Below, one piece after another: positions 53,043-62,158 of a stretch of DNA of 64,000 nucleotides. Source of the DNA: Nostoc sphaeroides. Its GTDB lineage: Bacteria > Cyanobacteriota > Cyanobacteriia > Cyanobacteriales > Nostocaceae. The notes under the pieces are model-generated. The model searched no databases and was not told where the DNA came from. It worked only from the letters and a program-made list of their open reading frames with translations. The position numbers were made by a program, and so were the translations under genes. The stretch is taken from NCBI RefSeq assembly GCF_003443655.1, contig NZ_CP031941.1, positions 4,586,501 to 4,650,500 of the forward strand. The letters are read 5' to 3'. Position 1 is the stretch's first letter; the number at the start of each line of letters is the position of its first letter.

Positions 53043-54299
53043 TTATCGTTTTGCTAATTCTGGAGTCCGTCCCTTCAAACCGATCATTAACTTCAGCATA
53101 AACACTTTTAAGACTGGGACTCGCTGCAAAAACCATAAACCCAGGCGACGCACCAGTACCACAGGTAAGAAGTTATTAGAAAACATCCGATCTAATAAAT
53201 CGGTGAAACCTAAAATTGTCAGATTCTCTAGCTTGCGCCAGCGTTCGTAACCTTTAAGAATTTGAATGTCGCCAATATCTTTACCCGCTTGGTGCGCTGT
53301 TTGGATTACTTGCGCCAAAGCTGCTGCATCCCGAATCCCCAGATTTAAACCTTGTCCGCCCACAGGATGGCAATTGTGCGCCGCATCACCGATTAATGCC
53401 AGTCGGGGGAGAACATAGCGATCGCTTTGCATGAGTTGTACCTGGAATACAAAGCGATCGCCTAGTAATTCCAATTTCCCCATCTGATCGCCATAGCGAC
53501 GGGTAAGTTCTGTTAAAAATTGCTCATCATCTAAAGCACATAAAGCTTTTGCTTCTTCATGGGGGGCTGTCCACACAATGCGGCAACGGTTCCCCGGTAA
53601 AGGTAAAATCGCAAAGGGGCCGCTAGACCAAAATCTTTCGTAAGCGGTGTTGTTGTGCGGCTTTTCTGGTTTGACAAATGCCACGATGCAAGACTGCCAA
53701 TATTTCCAGCCAGAGGTTTTGATCCCAGCAGCTTGACGAATTGGCGATCGCGCCCCATCTGCTGCTATCAGTAATTTGCTCTTGACTGTGTATAACTGAT
53801 CGGCAACTTTAATATCTATCGCTACTATATCTTTCTGGTATTGCGTATTTACCACTTCAGCCGGACACAGATAAGTCACATTTGTACAACCTTCGACAAA
53901 CTCCTGCAAAGGCTGCAACAGCGCTTGGTGTTCCGCCACATAACCCAATTCTGCTGTATCTATATCATTTGTGGTAAATTCCACTACATTGGGATAATCG
54001 GCATCAGAAAGACGAACTCGGCAATATTTGGCTATTTGAGGCAACATTTTGTCCCAAACTCCAATTCCTTGGTAAATTCGCGCCGAAAGCTGATGAACTG
54101 CATAAGCTTGCCCTTTAGCTACAGATGCTGATGTCACTTTCGCTTCAATCAGCAAGACACTCAAGCCAGAATCTTTTAAAGCAGAGGCTAGAGTTAACCC
54201 AACAATCCCACCGCCGACAATTACCAAATCATATTCATATCCCCGCAAGTTTGGCGGTGTAGGTTGAGGGGAAATTTGCTCAAGCTGCGTTATGGTCAT
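53043..54299 (-). CDS. FAD-dependent hydroxylase, UbiH/VisC-like
   Basis: This 418-aa flavoprotein monooxygenase has the dinucleotide-binding motif DLVIVGGGIVGLTLASALKD, the ADGARSPIRQAAGI motif that contacts FAD and NAD(P)H, and the second FAD motif LIGDAAHNCHPVGGQGLNLG. These are the three signatures of the UbiH/Coq6 group. Cyanobacteria lack ubiquinone, so its substrate may be another quinone or prenyl-aromatic precursor; this is not determined. It is probably peripheral to the membrane. Confidence 0.9.
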   Translation of the reverse strand: MTITQLEQISPQPTPPNLRGYEYDLVIVGGGIVGLTLASALKDSGLSVLLIEAKVTSASVAKGQAYAVHQLSARIYQGIGVWDKMLPQIAKYCRVRLSDADYPNVVEFTTNDIDTAELGYVAEHQALLQPLQEFVEGCTNVTYLCPAEVVNTQYQKDIVAIDIKVADQLYTVKSKLLIAADGARSPIRQAAGIKTSGWKYWQSCIVAFVKPEKPHNNTAYERFWSSGPFAILPLPGNRCRIVWTAPHEEAKALCALDDEQFLTELTRRYGDQMGKLELLGDRFVFQVQLMQSDRYVLPRLALIGDAAHNCHPVGGQGLNLGIRDAAALAQVIQTAHQAGKDIGDIQILKGYERWRKLENLTILGFTDLLDRMFSNNFLPVVLVRRLGLWFLQRVPVLKVFMLKLMIGLKGRTPELAKR

Positions 54300-54493
54300 T
54301 GTTAAGTTAAGTTACAGCGTCTTAACTCTTATTTTGACGCGATCGCGCTCTCATGAGCAAGTTAATTAAAAAAACCTGCTGATTGGTAGGGATTTCAGCA
54401 GGGTTAAATAATACAATTATACTTTCGGAGAAACCAACACTAAACTTTATTACAAAGCTACTAGAAACTTTTACAACTAATAGTAATTATTTA
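54300..54493. other. Spacer upstream of the hydroxylase, no gene
   Basis: It contains CCTGCTGATTGGTAGGGATTTCAGCAGG, a hairpin at 54372-54400, and AT-rich text where the hydroxylase promoter would lie. Confidence 0.45.
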
Positions 54494-54645
54494 TATAGGA
54501 CTAGTATTTGATTTATGAAAAAATCTAAGTATATGTAGGGTGTGTTACGGCTTCCGTAACGCACCAGAATCTTCGGATGGTGCGTTAGCCTACGGCATAA
54601 CACACCCTACTGAAATATTTTCAGAAATCAAATATGATTCCTATA
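54494..54645 (+). mobile_element. Miniature element, family E (TATAGGA...TCCTATA)
   Basis: TATAGGACTAGTATTTGATT and AATCAAATATGATTCCTATA are the ends. The interior is a large palindrome TGTAGGGTGTGTTACGGC...GCATAACACACCCTACT. Its last TATA is shared with the next element. Confidence 0.8.
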
Positions 54646-54768
54646 GCAATCCGATTTGATTTCTGAATCACTTGTAGAGGTAAGGGACTGGGGACTGGGG
54701 ACTGGGGACTGGGAACAAAGAATAAAGGTGTACTGAGTTTTGTTCAAAAATCAAATATGAGTCCTATA
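54643..54768 (+). mobile_element. Second element abutting the first, sharing its end
   Basis: From TATAGCAATCCGATTTGATT to AATCAAATATGAGTCCTATA. The interior is a GGGGACT heptamer tract (54687-54714). The two elements lie back to back without a gap. Confidence 0.65.
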
Positions 54769-54828
54769 TGAGTTATGTTTTTAGCATCATGCCTGTGGTG
54801 GCATTTCCAATTACAATGTGAATTTTAA

Positions 54829-55587
54829 TTAAGAAATGCTCAGAGCGATCAATTCTTCTGATATTTCAAAGTTAGCTGTGACATTTTGCACATCATCCAA
54901 GGCTTCTAGAGTATCAATTAACTTGAAAAGCGATCGCGCCTGATCTGGATCGGTAACTTCTACACTATTACTAGGAATCCAGCGCAATTCGGCATCAGTT
55001 ACTTTAAAGCCTTGATTTTTGAGTGTCTGGTTAAGGGTTTCTAAATTGCCAATGTCAGTAAAAACCTCAGCTATCTCATCTTCAGTCATCTCATAAGACT
55101 CAGCACCGCCTTCAAGGGATGCTTCTAAAAGCTGTTCTTCATCAACCACACCCTGCACTACACAAACGCCTTTTTGGTCAAACATCCAGCTAACGCAACC
55201 TACTTCACCAAGATTGCCACCATTTTTACTAAAAGCTACACGCAAGTCAGCAGCAGTACGATTGCGATTATCTGTGAGGGCTTCGATTAAAATTGCTACA
55301 CCACCAGGGCCATAACCTTCGTAGCGAATCGCTTCAAAGGTAGCATTATCGCCGCCATTCGTGCCTGCACCTTTAGCGATCGCTCGTTCAATATTATCAT
55401 TGGGAATACTCGCTGCCTTTGCCTTGTCAATTGCCGTGCGAAGTTGAAAATTCAGCGCCGGATCTGGTACACCGCTTCTAGCCGCAACAATAATCGCCCG
55501 CGATAACTGAGTAAAGGTTTTTCCCCTTTTTGCATCTACTACCGCTTTTTGGCGCTTAATATTTGCCCATTTACTATGTCCTGCCAT
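54829..55587 (-). CDS. YebC/PmpR family DNA-binding regulator or translation factor
   Basis: A 252-aa protein of the three-domain YebC/TACO1 family. The N-terminus MAGHSKWANIKRQKAVVDAK is a near-perfect signature, followed by GRNPxxNxxLR-like DPALNFQLRTAIDKAKAASI and NDNIERAIAKG. YEGYGPGGVAILIEALTDNR and GCVSWMFDQKG complete it. Some members act as transcription regulators, others assist translation of Pro-rich stretches. Which applies is unknown. It is monocistronic. Confidence 0.96.
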   Translation of the reverse strand: MAGHSKWANIKRQKAVVDAKRGKTFTQLSRAIIVAARSGVPDPALNFQLRTAIDKAKAASIPNDNIERAIAKGAGTNGGDNATFEAIRYEGYGPGGVAILIEALTDNRNRTAADLRVAFSKNGGNLGEVGCVSWMFDQKGVCVVQGVVDEEQLLEASLEGGAESYEMTEDEIAEVFTDIGNLETLNQTLKNQGFKVTDAELRWIPSNSVEVTDPDQARSLFKLIDTLEALDDVQNVTANFEISEELIALSIS

Positions 55588-55619
55588 AATCTGAAATTAT
55601 CAAAACTCTATTTAAGATT

Positions 55620-55800
55620 AAAATAATTCGTAATTCGTAATTCGTAATTCGTAATTAAGTTTTGTGACGAACGCGCTGCGTCTCTAAGAGTTGAGTGCTG
55701 TTGTGGGGACGGTTTCCGTCCACAAAACTTCGGGGGATTTAGACCCCGACCCAAAACTTGCGCGATTTTGAACCGGGGGATTTAAACCCACGGTACTCGG
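55620..55800. repeat. AATTCGT tandem heptamers and GC-rich repeat
   Basis: AATTCGT is repeated four to five times at 55626-55656. GACGGTTTCCGTC at 55709-55721 and short GGGGGATTTA repeats follow. No gene. Confidence 0.75.
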
Positions 55801-57372
55801 TTAAATTACAAAAGGTTCAAGTTCGCGGTTATACCACTCATCTTCAATCCGTTCAGTAACCAACGGTCTGATGATAAACTTGGGTGGGCTACCATCCAAA
55901 ACATCAATCCGCACACATGAGTAAGGCAGGCGGTTCTGGAAATTGTAATCATGACGACCCACAAAAAGCGTTGAATCGGCAACTTTCCGAGTGGGTTTAC
56001 CTGCAATTTCCGTAAAAATCTCCATCAATTCAGTCCCCTCTCGCCGTTGATAACGGGGACGATGACCACTACCACCAGAGATAATGCAGTTAATGTGGGA
56101 GTCAGCAAATCCGGTATCAGTTGTGCAAAGATGCTCTAAACAGTGAGCGTGACCGTTTAAAATCAAATCGACTATGGGACGTTCTTTAATTAGAAAACCA
56201 AGAGTTTCTGCGACTTGTTCAAACACCCACCGCAAGCGGTGGCGAACCGCCAAAGTTTGGGCTTGATTCCACTTGGTAGCTTCTGTGACATAGGGTGGAT
56301 GGTGGAAAAAGATTACACGTCCGCGCACTTCTGAGGTGTTCCAAGATTCGATTAGTCTGCTACGCAACCATTCGAGTTGTTCAAAGTCGATCGCAGGCAT
56401 TTTATGAGATGCCAATTGTTTTTCAATGTCGATTTTGATCTCATTAATTTGGTCTAATTTGGCACTAAGGTCATCGAGTTGTTCGGCTTCGGTGGGTTTA
56501 TCGGGATTGAGGCGATCGCATATTTCCAATATCTGCAATTCTTCTCGATCTATTTCCTGGCGACGCTTTTGTAATTCCCGGCGGTAAATTTCTCCGTCTT
56601 GAGTTGCAGGTAAGGGTGATGGTGTATTAAAGGTATTAGAATCTAAAGCAAAAAAATCAATCCCGCCATAACGAAAGGTGTAATAGCGATTGGGTAAGCG
56701 GGTAAACTGTCCAGGTTCGTAACGCAAACAGCGCCCTGTATCGGTTTTAGCAGTATAGTGTTGATCTAAATGACGTTCTAATTCTTGTGGGGAAGCGATC
56801 GCCCCTGTATAGTCCATAAATGCTCGTGCATAAGCATTACCTTGATATGATCCATGCCAGCCAATCTCAATATCTTTGTAGCGGAACAGGCGACGTAATG
56901 AAGATGTTGTTCCAGTGAATAAACGGTACATTAACGGCACATCGTAGTAATCATGATTACCAGGTACTGGCAAGAATGGCAGATTGAACACCATGCGATC
57001 GTAGGGAATATCTTTCGGGTTGTCGCCACCAACAAGAAATTCCCGGTAAGGTTCAATAAAGTTTGTTGAATAATACTCTTGGGAACCCACCACATAAATT
57101 ACATCGCCTGTGTGCAACACAAAACTGCAATCATCGCGGTGAGTCAGCATTAGTTCGGCAACTTTTCGTTGGGGGTGGTATGGAGAATGGGATTTAGTGC
57201 CAGAATCACCGATAACCATAAAGGAAAATTCTGGACTATCTTCTGTGCGATCGTCAATAACTATGCTGGTTTGATCAATTCCCCGTTGCACAAAACTTGG
57301 ATGCATCCACCGCACCCGTTCCTTCATCTTTTGAATTTTTACAGGAATCGGTGGATCGGAAATCAATTTCAT
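55801..57372 (-). CDS. Metallophosphoesterase (calcineurin-like)
   Basis: This 523-aa enzyme has the five metallophosphatase motifs: FMVIGDSGTKS, VLHTGDVIYV, PVPGNHDYYDV, FHHPPYVTEA and LNGHAHCLEHL. A helical insertion (residues about 255-320, with DREELQILEICDRLN) separates the metal-binding halves. No signal peptide is seen, so it is probably cytoplasmic. The substrate is unknown (phosphoester or nucleotide). It is monocistronic and starts at ATG 57372. Confidence 0.92.
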   Translation of the reverse strand: MKLISDPPIPVKIQKMKERVRWMHPSFVQRGIDQTSIVIDDRTEDSPEFSFMVIGDSGTKSHSPYHPQRKVAELMLTHRDDCSFVLHTGDVIYVVGSQEYYSTNFIEPYREFLVGGDNPKDIPYDRMVFNLPFLPVPGNHDYYDVPLMYRLFTGTTSSLRRLFRYKDIEIGWHGSYQGNAYARAFMDYTGAIASPQELERHLDQHYTAKTDTGRCLRYEPGQFTRLPNRYYTFRYGGIDFFALDSNTFNTPSPLPATQDGEIYRRELQKRRQEIDREELQILEICDRLNPDKPTEAEQLDDLSAKLDQINEIKIDIEKQLASHKMPAIDFEQLEWLRSRLIESWNTSEVRGRVIFFHHPPYVTEATKWNQAQTLAVRHRLRWVFEQVAETLGFLIKERPIVDLILNGHAHCLEHLCTTDTGFADSHINCIISGGSGHRPRYQRREGTELMEIFTEIAGKPTRKVADSTLFVGRHDYNFQNRLPYSCVRIDVLDGSPPKFIIRPLVTERIEDEWYNRELEPFVI

Positions 57373-57554
57373 GGCTTATAACTCTTGAATGCCTAATGCA
57401 TACACCGATTGTAACGAATCCCCAGTGGGTCATCGGCAAGCTAGCACCCCGCTAGCTCTCTTTTTCAGATGTTTTCCGCTCGAAATACATATTTATTTTT
57501 TTGCTTTTCATAAATCAATAAGGTTCGGTTAAGGTTATTGATCGGGTGTTATGG

Positions 57555-57690
57555 CAATACGGTTCGGTTAAGCCCATAAAATAAAAATGTGTAGGTTGGG
57601 TTGAGGAACGAAACCCAACATTGTACTGGGTTTGTTGGGTTTCGCAAAGCCTCAACCCAACCTACAAATATTCTTAACCGAACCGTATTG
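57555..57690 (+). mobile_element. Miniature element, family C, copy 8
   Basis: It runs from CAATACGGTTCGGTTAAG to CTTAACCGAACCGTATTG. GGTGTTATGG stands exactly on both sides (57545-57554, 57691-57700). The interior is the GTAGGTTGGGTTGAGG...CAACCCAACCTAC palindrome. Confidence 0.94.
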
Positions 57691-57719
57691 GGTGTTATGG
57701 TGTCTGACAATTCAGGTTA

Positions 57720-57764
57720 GGGACTTCCAACAAGTAATTGAGTATTTTTTTATTTGGAAGTCCC
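57720..57764 (+). mobile_element. Minimal family F element (45 bp)
   Basis: GGGACTTCCAACAAGTAATT to TATTTGGAAGTCCC, flanked by TTA on both sides (57717-57719, 57765-57767). It is almost nothing but the two ends, so it defines the minimal mobile unit. An isolated right end occurs at about 62647-62670. Confidence 0.8.
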
Positions 57765-57927
57765 TTATGTGGTACGACAGGTAAAGTTTCTTCGGCAATG
57801 ATTGAAGCTTACATCAATGACCCTCATCACTCAAAATGATAAGAGTTTATGCCACGGCGGATAAATCCGCCGTGTCAGATTTCCGTCACGATATGAATAC
57901 CAGTTAAGAGTCAATTCCTTTAATTCC

Positions 57928-59514
57928 TTAACTCTTAACTTTCGTGGCTACCATCTTTCCCGCGTTATTTAGGTGTCTTGCTGTTGTATTCATCTCAATC
58001 ACCAACTCTGTGCCTTGACCTAATTGAGAATTACACTTCAGTTTACCTTGATGTTTTTCAACTATAATTTGCCGACTAATTGATAGCCCTAGTCCTTGAC
58101 CTTTACCTACTGGTTTAGTCGTAAAAAATGGTTCAAATATATGCCTTTGGATATGAGGAAGTATACCTTTACCATTGTCAAAAATGCGAATTATAACTTT
58201 GTATTTTTTACCCCATTGGTTGTTATTTCCCCACGCTTCATTACAATTGATCAATGATAAATGACTACTAACAATTTCTGTATGAATCAAAATTTTGGGA
58301 GTAAAAGAATAATCATGCTTCATCTTCTCTTCTAAAGCATCAATGGCATTAGTTAAGATATTCATAAATGCCTGATTGAGTTCACCAGGGTAACACTCGA
58401 TTAAGGGTAATTCACCAAAGGTTTTAATTACTTCAATCCCTGCTCTATCAGGCTTTTCTTTGAGACGATGCTGCAAAATCCTGAGAACACTATCAAATCC
58501 TTCATACAAGTCAACCTTTTTCATTTGACCTTCGTCAGAGTTTGAAAAATTCCGCAAGGCGAAAACAATTTCTTTAACGCGCTCAGAGCCGGCTCGCATT
58601 GACCACAGCAATTTCAAAAAGTCCGTCTTCACAAAACCAAGGTCAAGGCGTTGCAAATGTAAGGCTATGACTGGGGTCGGTGTGGGATAGTGATGTTGAT
58701 AAAGTTCAATGATTTTGATTAAATCTTCAGCATATTGACTTGCCGGATGGAGATTGCCATAGATGAAGCTAACGGGGTTGTTAATTTCGTTAGCCATATC
58801 CGCCACCAGTTGACCAAGGTTAGCCATTTTCTGGTTCTGCAATAACTGTCTTTGGGTATATTTGAGTTCTTCGAGGGTAGTTTCTAGCTGCTGTGATTTT
58901 TCCCTAATTTGGTCTTCGGTAGATTGGAGTTGTTCAAATAGTTGGTATTGTTGAGTAGCGTAGGCGCAGCCCGCACTTCGACTCCTTTCGACTTCGCTCA
59001 AGGCAAGTGGCTCAGTGACCATCGTAGACATCGCTTTATCCTGAGTAATATCCTTGTGCGTCCCCGCCATCCGCACTGGCTTACCGAATTCATCCCACTG
59101 AAATACTTTCCCACAAGCCAAAATCCACTTCCACTCACCGGATTTAGTCAACATTCGCAATTCGACTTCAAACACAGGTGTGTATTCTTGCAGATAATCG
59201 TGTAATACCTGGCGAATTCTTGGTAAGTCCTGTGGATGTACAAGTTGCTCAAAGGATTTATAGTCATTATCGATTTCGTCTACTCCATACCCCAGAATGC
59301 CCTTCCACTGAGGATCATAATAGGTTTTGTTAGTTACTAAATTCCAATCCCACAACCCTAAGCCACTGGCTATTAATGCCATTTTTAAGGCGGCTTGTGA
59401 GCATTGACAAGGATCTAAATTTTCTTGAGATAAGTCTTTTGATTCTGGGAAACTCTGGGAATCTTGTACTGATAGAGCTTCCGGTTCATGGGTAGCGGGT
59501 TCTTCTATATGCAT
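57928..59514 (-). CDS. PAS-domain sensor histidine kinase lacking the phospho-acceptor His
   Basis: The 528-aa soluble kinase has a PAS/PAC domain (about 45-160, WDWNLVTNKTYYDPQWKGIL), a coiled coil, a dimerisation helix and a C-terminal HATPase with GELNQAFMNILTNAIDAL, FDNGKGILPH and GKGQGLGLSISRQI. In this kinase subfamily the H-box reads VAHEINNP, but here it reads DMANEINNPVSF, with Asn at residue 242 (codon AAC, one base from CAC). Residues about 160-188 (STMVTEPLALSEVERSRSAG) are translated from a dispersed repeat inserted in frame. It is probably not autophosphorylating in the usual way. Confidence 0.88.
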   Translation of the reverse strand: MHIEEPATHEPEALSVQDSQSFPESKDLSQENLDPCQCSQAALKMALIASGLGLWDWNLVTNKTYYDPQWKGILGYGVDEIDNDYKSFEQLVHPQDLPRIRQVLHDYLQEYTPVFEVELRMLTKSGEWKWILACGKVFQWDEFGKPVRMAGTHKDITQDKAMSTMVTEPLALSEVERSRSAGCAYATQQYQLFEQLQSTEDQIREKSQQLETTLEELKYTQRQLLQNQKMANLGQLVADMANEINNPVSFIYGNLHPASQYAEDLIKIIELYQHHYPTPTPVIALHLQRLDLGFVKTDFLKLLWSMRAGSERVKEIVFALRNFSNSDEGQMKKVDLYEGFDSVLRILQHRLKEKPDRAGIEVIKTFGELPLIECYPGELNQAFMNILTNAIDALEEKMKHDYSFTPKILIHTEIVSSHLSLINCNEAWGNNNQWGKKYKVIIRIFDNGKGILPHIQRHIFEPFFTTKPVGKGQGLGLSISRQIIVEKHQGKLKCNSQLGQGTELVIEMNTTARHLNNAGKMVATKVKS

Positions 59515-60084
59515 AGCTGCTGGTACGATGAGGAAGATATGCTGTAGCTCTCTCTACGCTGTCTTAGTACCCTGACCAAGAGGCAGGGGGGCAAGGGAGC
59601 AGGGGGCAGGGGAGAAAGATACGCTCATTCCAAAAGCAAAAAGGGTTTTAAAGCAAATCAATTTATTTATGGGATTTTCCCCTGCCCCTTTTCCTCTTCC
59701 CTGACGATCCAGTTATGGATAAGTCTACTTAATTGATTAGGCTGTCACTGCCCATATCATGAATTTGGATGGAATTTAGAAAAAGGTAATGCGATCGCTA
59801 TGACCATTTTTTAGAAAAAAATAGCTCCATTGTCTGCATCTACATTCTAAGATATGTCTAAAAAAAGTAGTTCAAATCACATATAATTACCTAAAAACTC
59901 GAAAAAATTTGTCAAAAAAATTTTATGCTGAAGTCATGTCAAATATTTCAGGATACAAAAAAATTGTCAAGCCTTGTTTGTAACTTTTTGGAAAACGACT
60001 GGCTGCTATCCATACAAAGCAGGCTAGATTAAGTTTCAAAGAATAATGGTGTGAGCAAATTTCATGCTTTATATTTGATAAGTA
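59515..60084. other. 570-bp spacer between divergent genes
   Basis: It starts with GGCAGGGGGGCAAGGGAGCAG repeats (59582-59612) and a partial complement CCCCTGCCCCTTTTCC at 59680-59695, then AT-rich DNA. Promoters of the divergent kinase and AAA genes should be here, but no clear element stands out. No gene is seen. Confidence 0.5.
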
Positions 60085-61452
60085 ATGACTATAGATGAAG
60101 TAGTATTGCTACTTAAAGCCAGTCAAGCAACCGGTTTAACGACACTCCAAGAGATTATATTACGTTCTTCGTGGGAAGGAAAAACCTACACGAATATAGC
60201 CTGTGAAGCTGACTACGACGAGGAACGTGTCAGTAAAATTGCTGCTCATTTATGGCAATTACTGAGTGCTTTTTGCGCATATCCGATAAATAAATCAAAC
60301 TTCCGCTATACCGTAGAAAATCATCGTCTTAGCAAAGCACATCAGCAGTTAGTTAAGGAATTCAACAAAGCAGCCACGGCTATATCCTTAGAATTTCCTA
60401 GTAGCCCAGTATCTCTTAATTCCAGATTTTACATCCCTCGCCCGCCGATTGAAGAACTCGCCTACGCAGAAATGGCTAAACCTGGAAGTCTCATCTGCAT
60501 CAAAGCACCGAAGAAGATGGGGAAAAGCTCTCTGATTTTGCGGTTGCTTGCACGCGCTAACAATCAAGGCTTTCGCACCGTGACGTTGAACTTTCAGCAA
60601 GCAGATAAAGCAGTATTTGCCAGTTTGGATACATTTTTGCGCTGGTTCTGTACAAGCGTCAGTCGGGAGTTACAGCTAGAACCAAAACTCAATGATTATT
60701 GGAATGAAGATATGGATAGCAAAGTCAGTTGCTTTATCTATTTCCAAGAGTGTTTACTGTCTGCACTGGAAACTCCTCTTGTTTTGATATTGGATGAGGT
60801 GGACTGGCTGTTTGAGCATCAAGAAATTGTTGGAGAATTGTTACCATTGGTGCGATCGTGGTATGAACAAGCCAAAGGAGTAGAAATTTGGCAAAAACTG
60901 CGTCTAGTTCTAGTTTATTCAACGGAAATTTTTGTTCCGATAAAACTGAATCAGTCACCATTTAATGTTGGTTTACCGATTAAGTTATCTCCCTTTACAA
61001 GAGAGCAGGTGCTAGATTTAGCACTACGTCACGGCTTGGATTGGACAGATGGTAAAAATGTCGAGAGTTTGATGGCAATGGTGGGAGGATATCCTTATTT
61101 GGTGCGATTAGCTTTTTATCACCTTGTGGGTAAAGGGGGATTAGAAGGGGATTTAGAACAGCTATTGCAACAAGCACCCACAGAAGCAGGAATTTATCAC
61201 GAATATTTAAGGCAGTTTGTGTTAGTGCTACAAGATGAACCAGAATTGCAAAATGCTTTTTATGAGGTAATTAACGCTACAAATTATGTGCAATTAGAGC
61301 CAGCATTGGCATGTAAATTACAAAGTATGGGGCTAATTAATTTAGAAAGCGATCGCTCTACTGTTGCGTGTGAATTATATCGTTTATATTTTCGAGAGTA
61401 TATGACAAGAAGTGAGAGTTTAAATAATAATTGTGTTGAACAGTTGTTTTAA
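60085..61452 (+). CDS. AAA-like (STAND-type) ATPase with N-terminal vMAP-type domain
   Basis: Residues 1-75 (TTLQEIILRSSWEGKTYTNI and AHLWQLLSAF) form a helical winged-helix-like module seen at the N-terminus of cyanobacterial vWA-MoxR-associated and STAND proteins. Residues about 125-400 are an AAA-type ATPase: Walker A APKKMGKSSLI, Walker B LVLILDEVDWLF and a sensor-like VLVYSTEIF. A C-terminal helical region follows, with no WD40 or TPR sensor repeats and no obvious effector. Such proteins often serve in conflict or signalling systems. It neighbours toxin-antitoxin genes but has no clear partner. Confidence 0.85.
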   Translation: MTIDEVVLLLKASQATGLTTLQEIILRSSWEGKTYTNIACEADYDEERVSKIAAHLWQLLSAFCAYPINKSNFRYTVENHRLSKAHQQLVKEFNKAATAISLEFPSSPVSLNSRFYIPRPPIEELAYAEMAKPGSLICIKAPKKMGKSSLILRLLARANNQGFRTVTLNFQQADKAVFASLDTFLRWFCTSVSRELQLEPKLNDYWNEDMDSKVSCFIYFQECLLSALETPLVLILDEVDWLFEHQEIVGELLPLVRSWYEQAKGVEIWQKLRLVLVYSTEIFVPIKLNQSPFNVGLPIKLSPFTREQVLDLALRHGLDWTDGKNVESLMAMVGGYPYLVRLAFYHLVGKGGLEGDLEQLLQQAPTEAGIYHEYLRQFVLVLQDEPELQNAFYEVINATNYVQLEPALACKLQSMGLINLESDRSTVACELYRLYFREYMTRSESLNNNCVEQLF

Positions 61453-61621
61453 CTCTCAGTTTAGGCGTGGCTAGTGTTATTGCTGTAGTTTGCTAGTTTA
61501 GTTAATGCTGCTAAGGAAGTACTCTATTAAGCAAATATAAAAGGACGCGATGTCTACCACAGGCTACGCGATCGCATTATAGTTTAATATAGAACTTATC
61601 ATCAAGTAAGGAACTTGAGTC

Positions 61622-61867
61622 ATGGCTAGTGCGACCATTACGAGCAAAGGACAAATAACTATTCCTCAAGAAATTAGGGATTATCTTAATCTGGACACAG
61701 GTAGTAAGGTTGATTTTGTCATTGATGAAAATGGAGCAGTCAAACTGATTCCCCTGAATGTTCCTATTCAAAGCTTATCAGGGATTTTACACCGTCCGGG
61801 AATGAAAAGCGCAACTTTAGAAGAAATGGAAGTAGCAATCCAAGAAGGTTCAAGTGATTGGACTTGA
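61622..61867 (+). CDS. AbrB/MazE-family antitoxin
   Basis: The 81-aa protein has an N-terminal swapped-hairpin AbrB domain, SATITSKGQITIPQEIRDYL and GSKVDFVIDENG, followed by a C-terminal toxin-binding tail with SLSGILHRPGMKSATLEEME. A PIN-type reading frame overlaps its end by 14 bp in another frame, as expected for a VapBC pair, but that toxin is truncated. A GTAAGGA sequence lies upstream. Confidence 0.92.
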   Translation: MASATITSKGQITIPQEIRDYLNLDTGSKVDFVIDENGAVKLIPLNVPIQSLSGILHRPGMKSATLEEMEVAIQEGSSDWT

Positions 61868-61967
61868 TACAAATATTTTAGTGCGTTACTTGACCAAAGA
61901 TGATGAAAAGCAGTGGAAGCAAGCTGCCCAAAATTTCATTATTCCGATGCTTCTAGATGGTAGTTAA
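61854..61967 (+). pseudogene. VapC (PIN) toxin, truncated after 37 codons
   Basis: From GTG 61854 the frame reads VIGLDTNILVRYLTKDDEKQ, with the first catalytic Asp in LDTNILVRYL. This is unmistakably the start of a PIN-domain toxin. It ends after a few unrelated residues (IPMLLDGS) at TAA 61965-61967. The rest of the domain, including the other acidic residues, is missing. The truncation point coincides with the end of the oppositely oriented HicA gene, so the HicAB pair may have replaced the 3' part. Confidence 0.85.
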
Positions 61968-62158
61968 AAATTAGGTAATAAACCCGCTTGCTTACAAATT
62001 TCATTAGCAGTAATACGATCAATGGTACGATGCCGTTTTACAGGAAGAGTTTTTATATCATTAGTATAAATGGAATGATTTCCTCCCTCCCTTAATAAAT
62101 AAAAGCCATTTTGTTCTAAGTATTTAATTAGCTCTTTGCGTTTGACTGACACACTCAA
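61964..62158 (-). CDS. HicA-type mRNA interferase toxin
   Basis: The 64-residue dsRBD-like toxin has the expected helix-strand-strand-strand-helix order. KRKELIKYLEQNGFYLLREG leads to the catalytic His in GGNHSIYTND, then VKRHRTIDRITANEICKQAG. The length fits. It overlaps the upstream HicB-type gene by 4 bp (ATGA), so they are translationally coupled. The stop codon lies within the truncated VapC frame on the other strand. Confidence 0.9.
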   Translation of the reverse strand: MSVSVKRKELIKYLEQNGFYLLREGGNHSIYTNDIKTLPVKRHRTIDRITANEICKQAGLLPNF

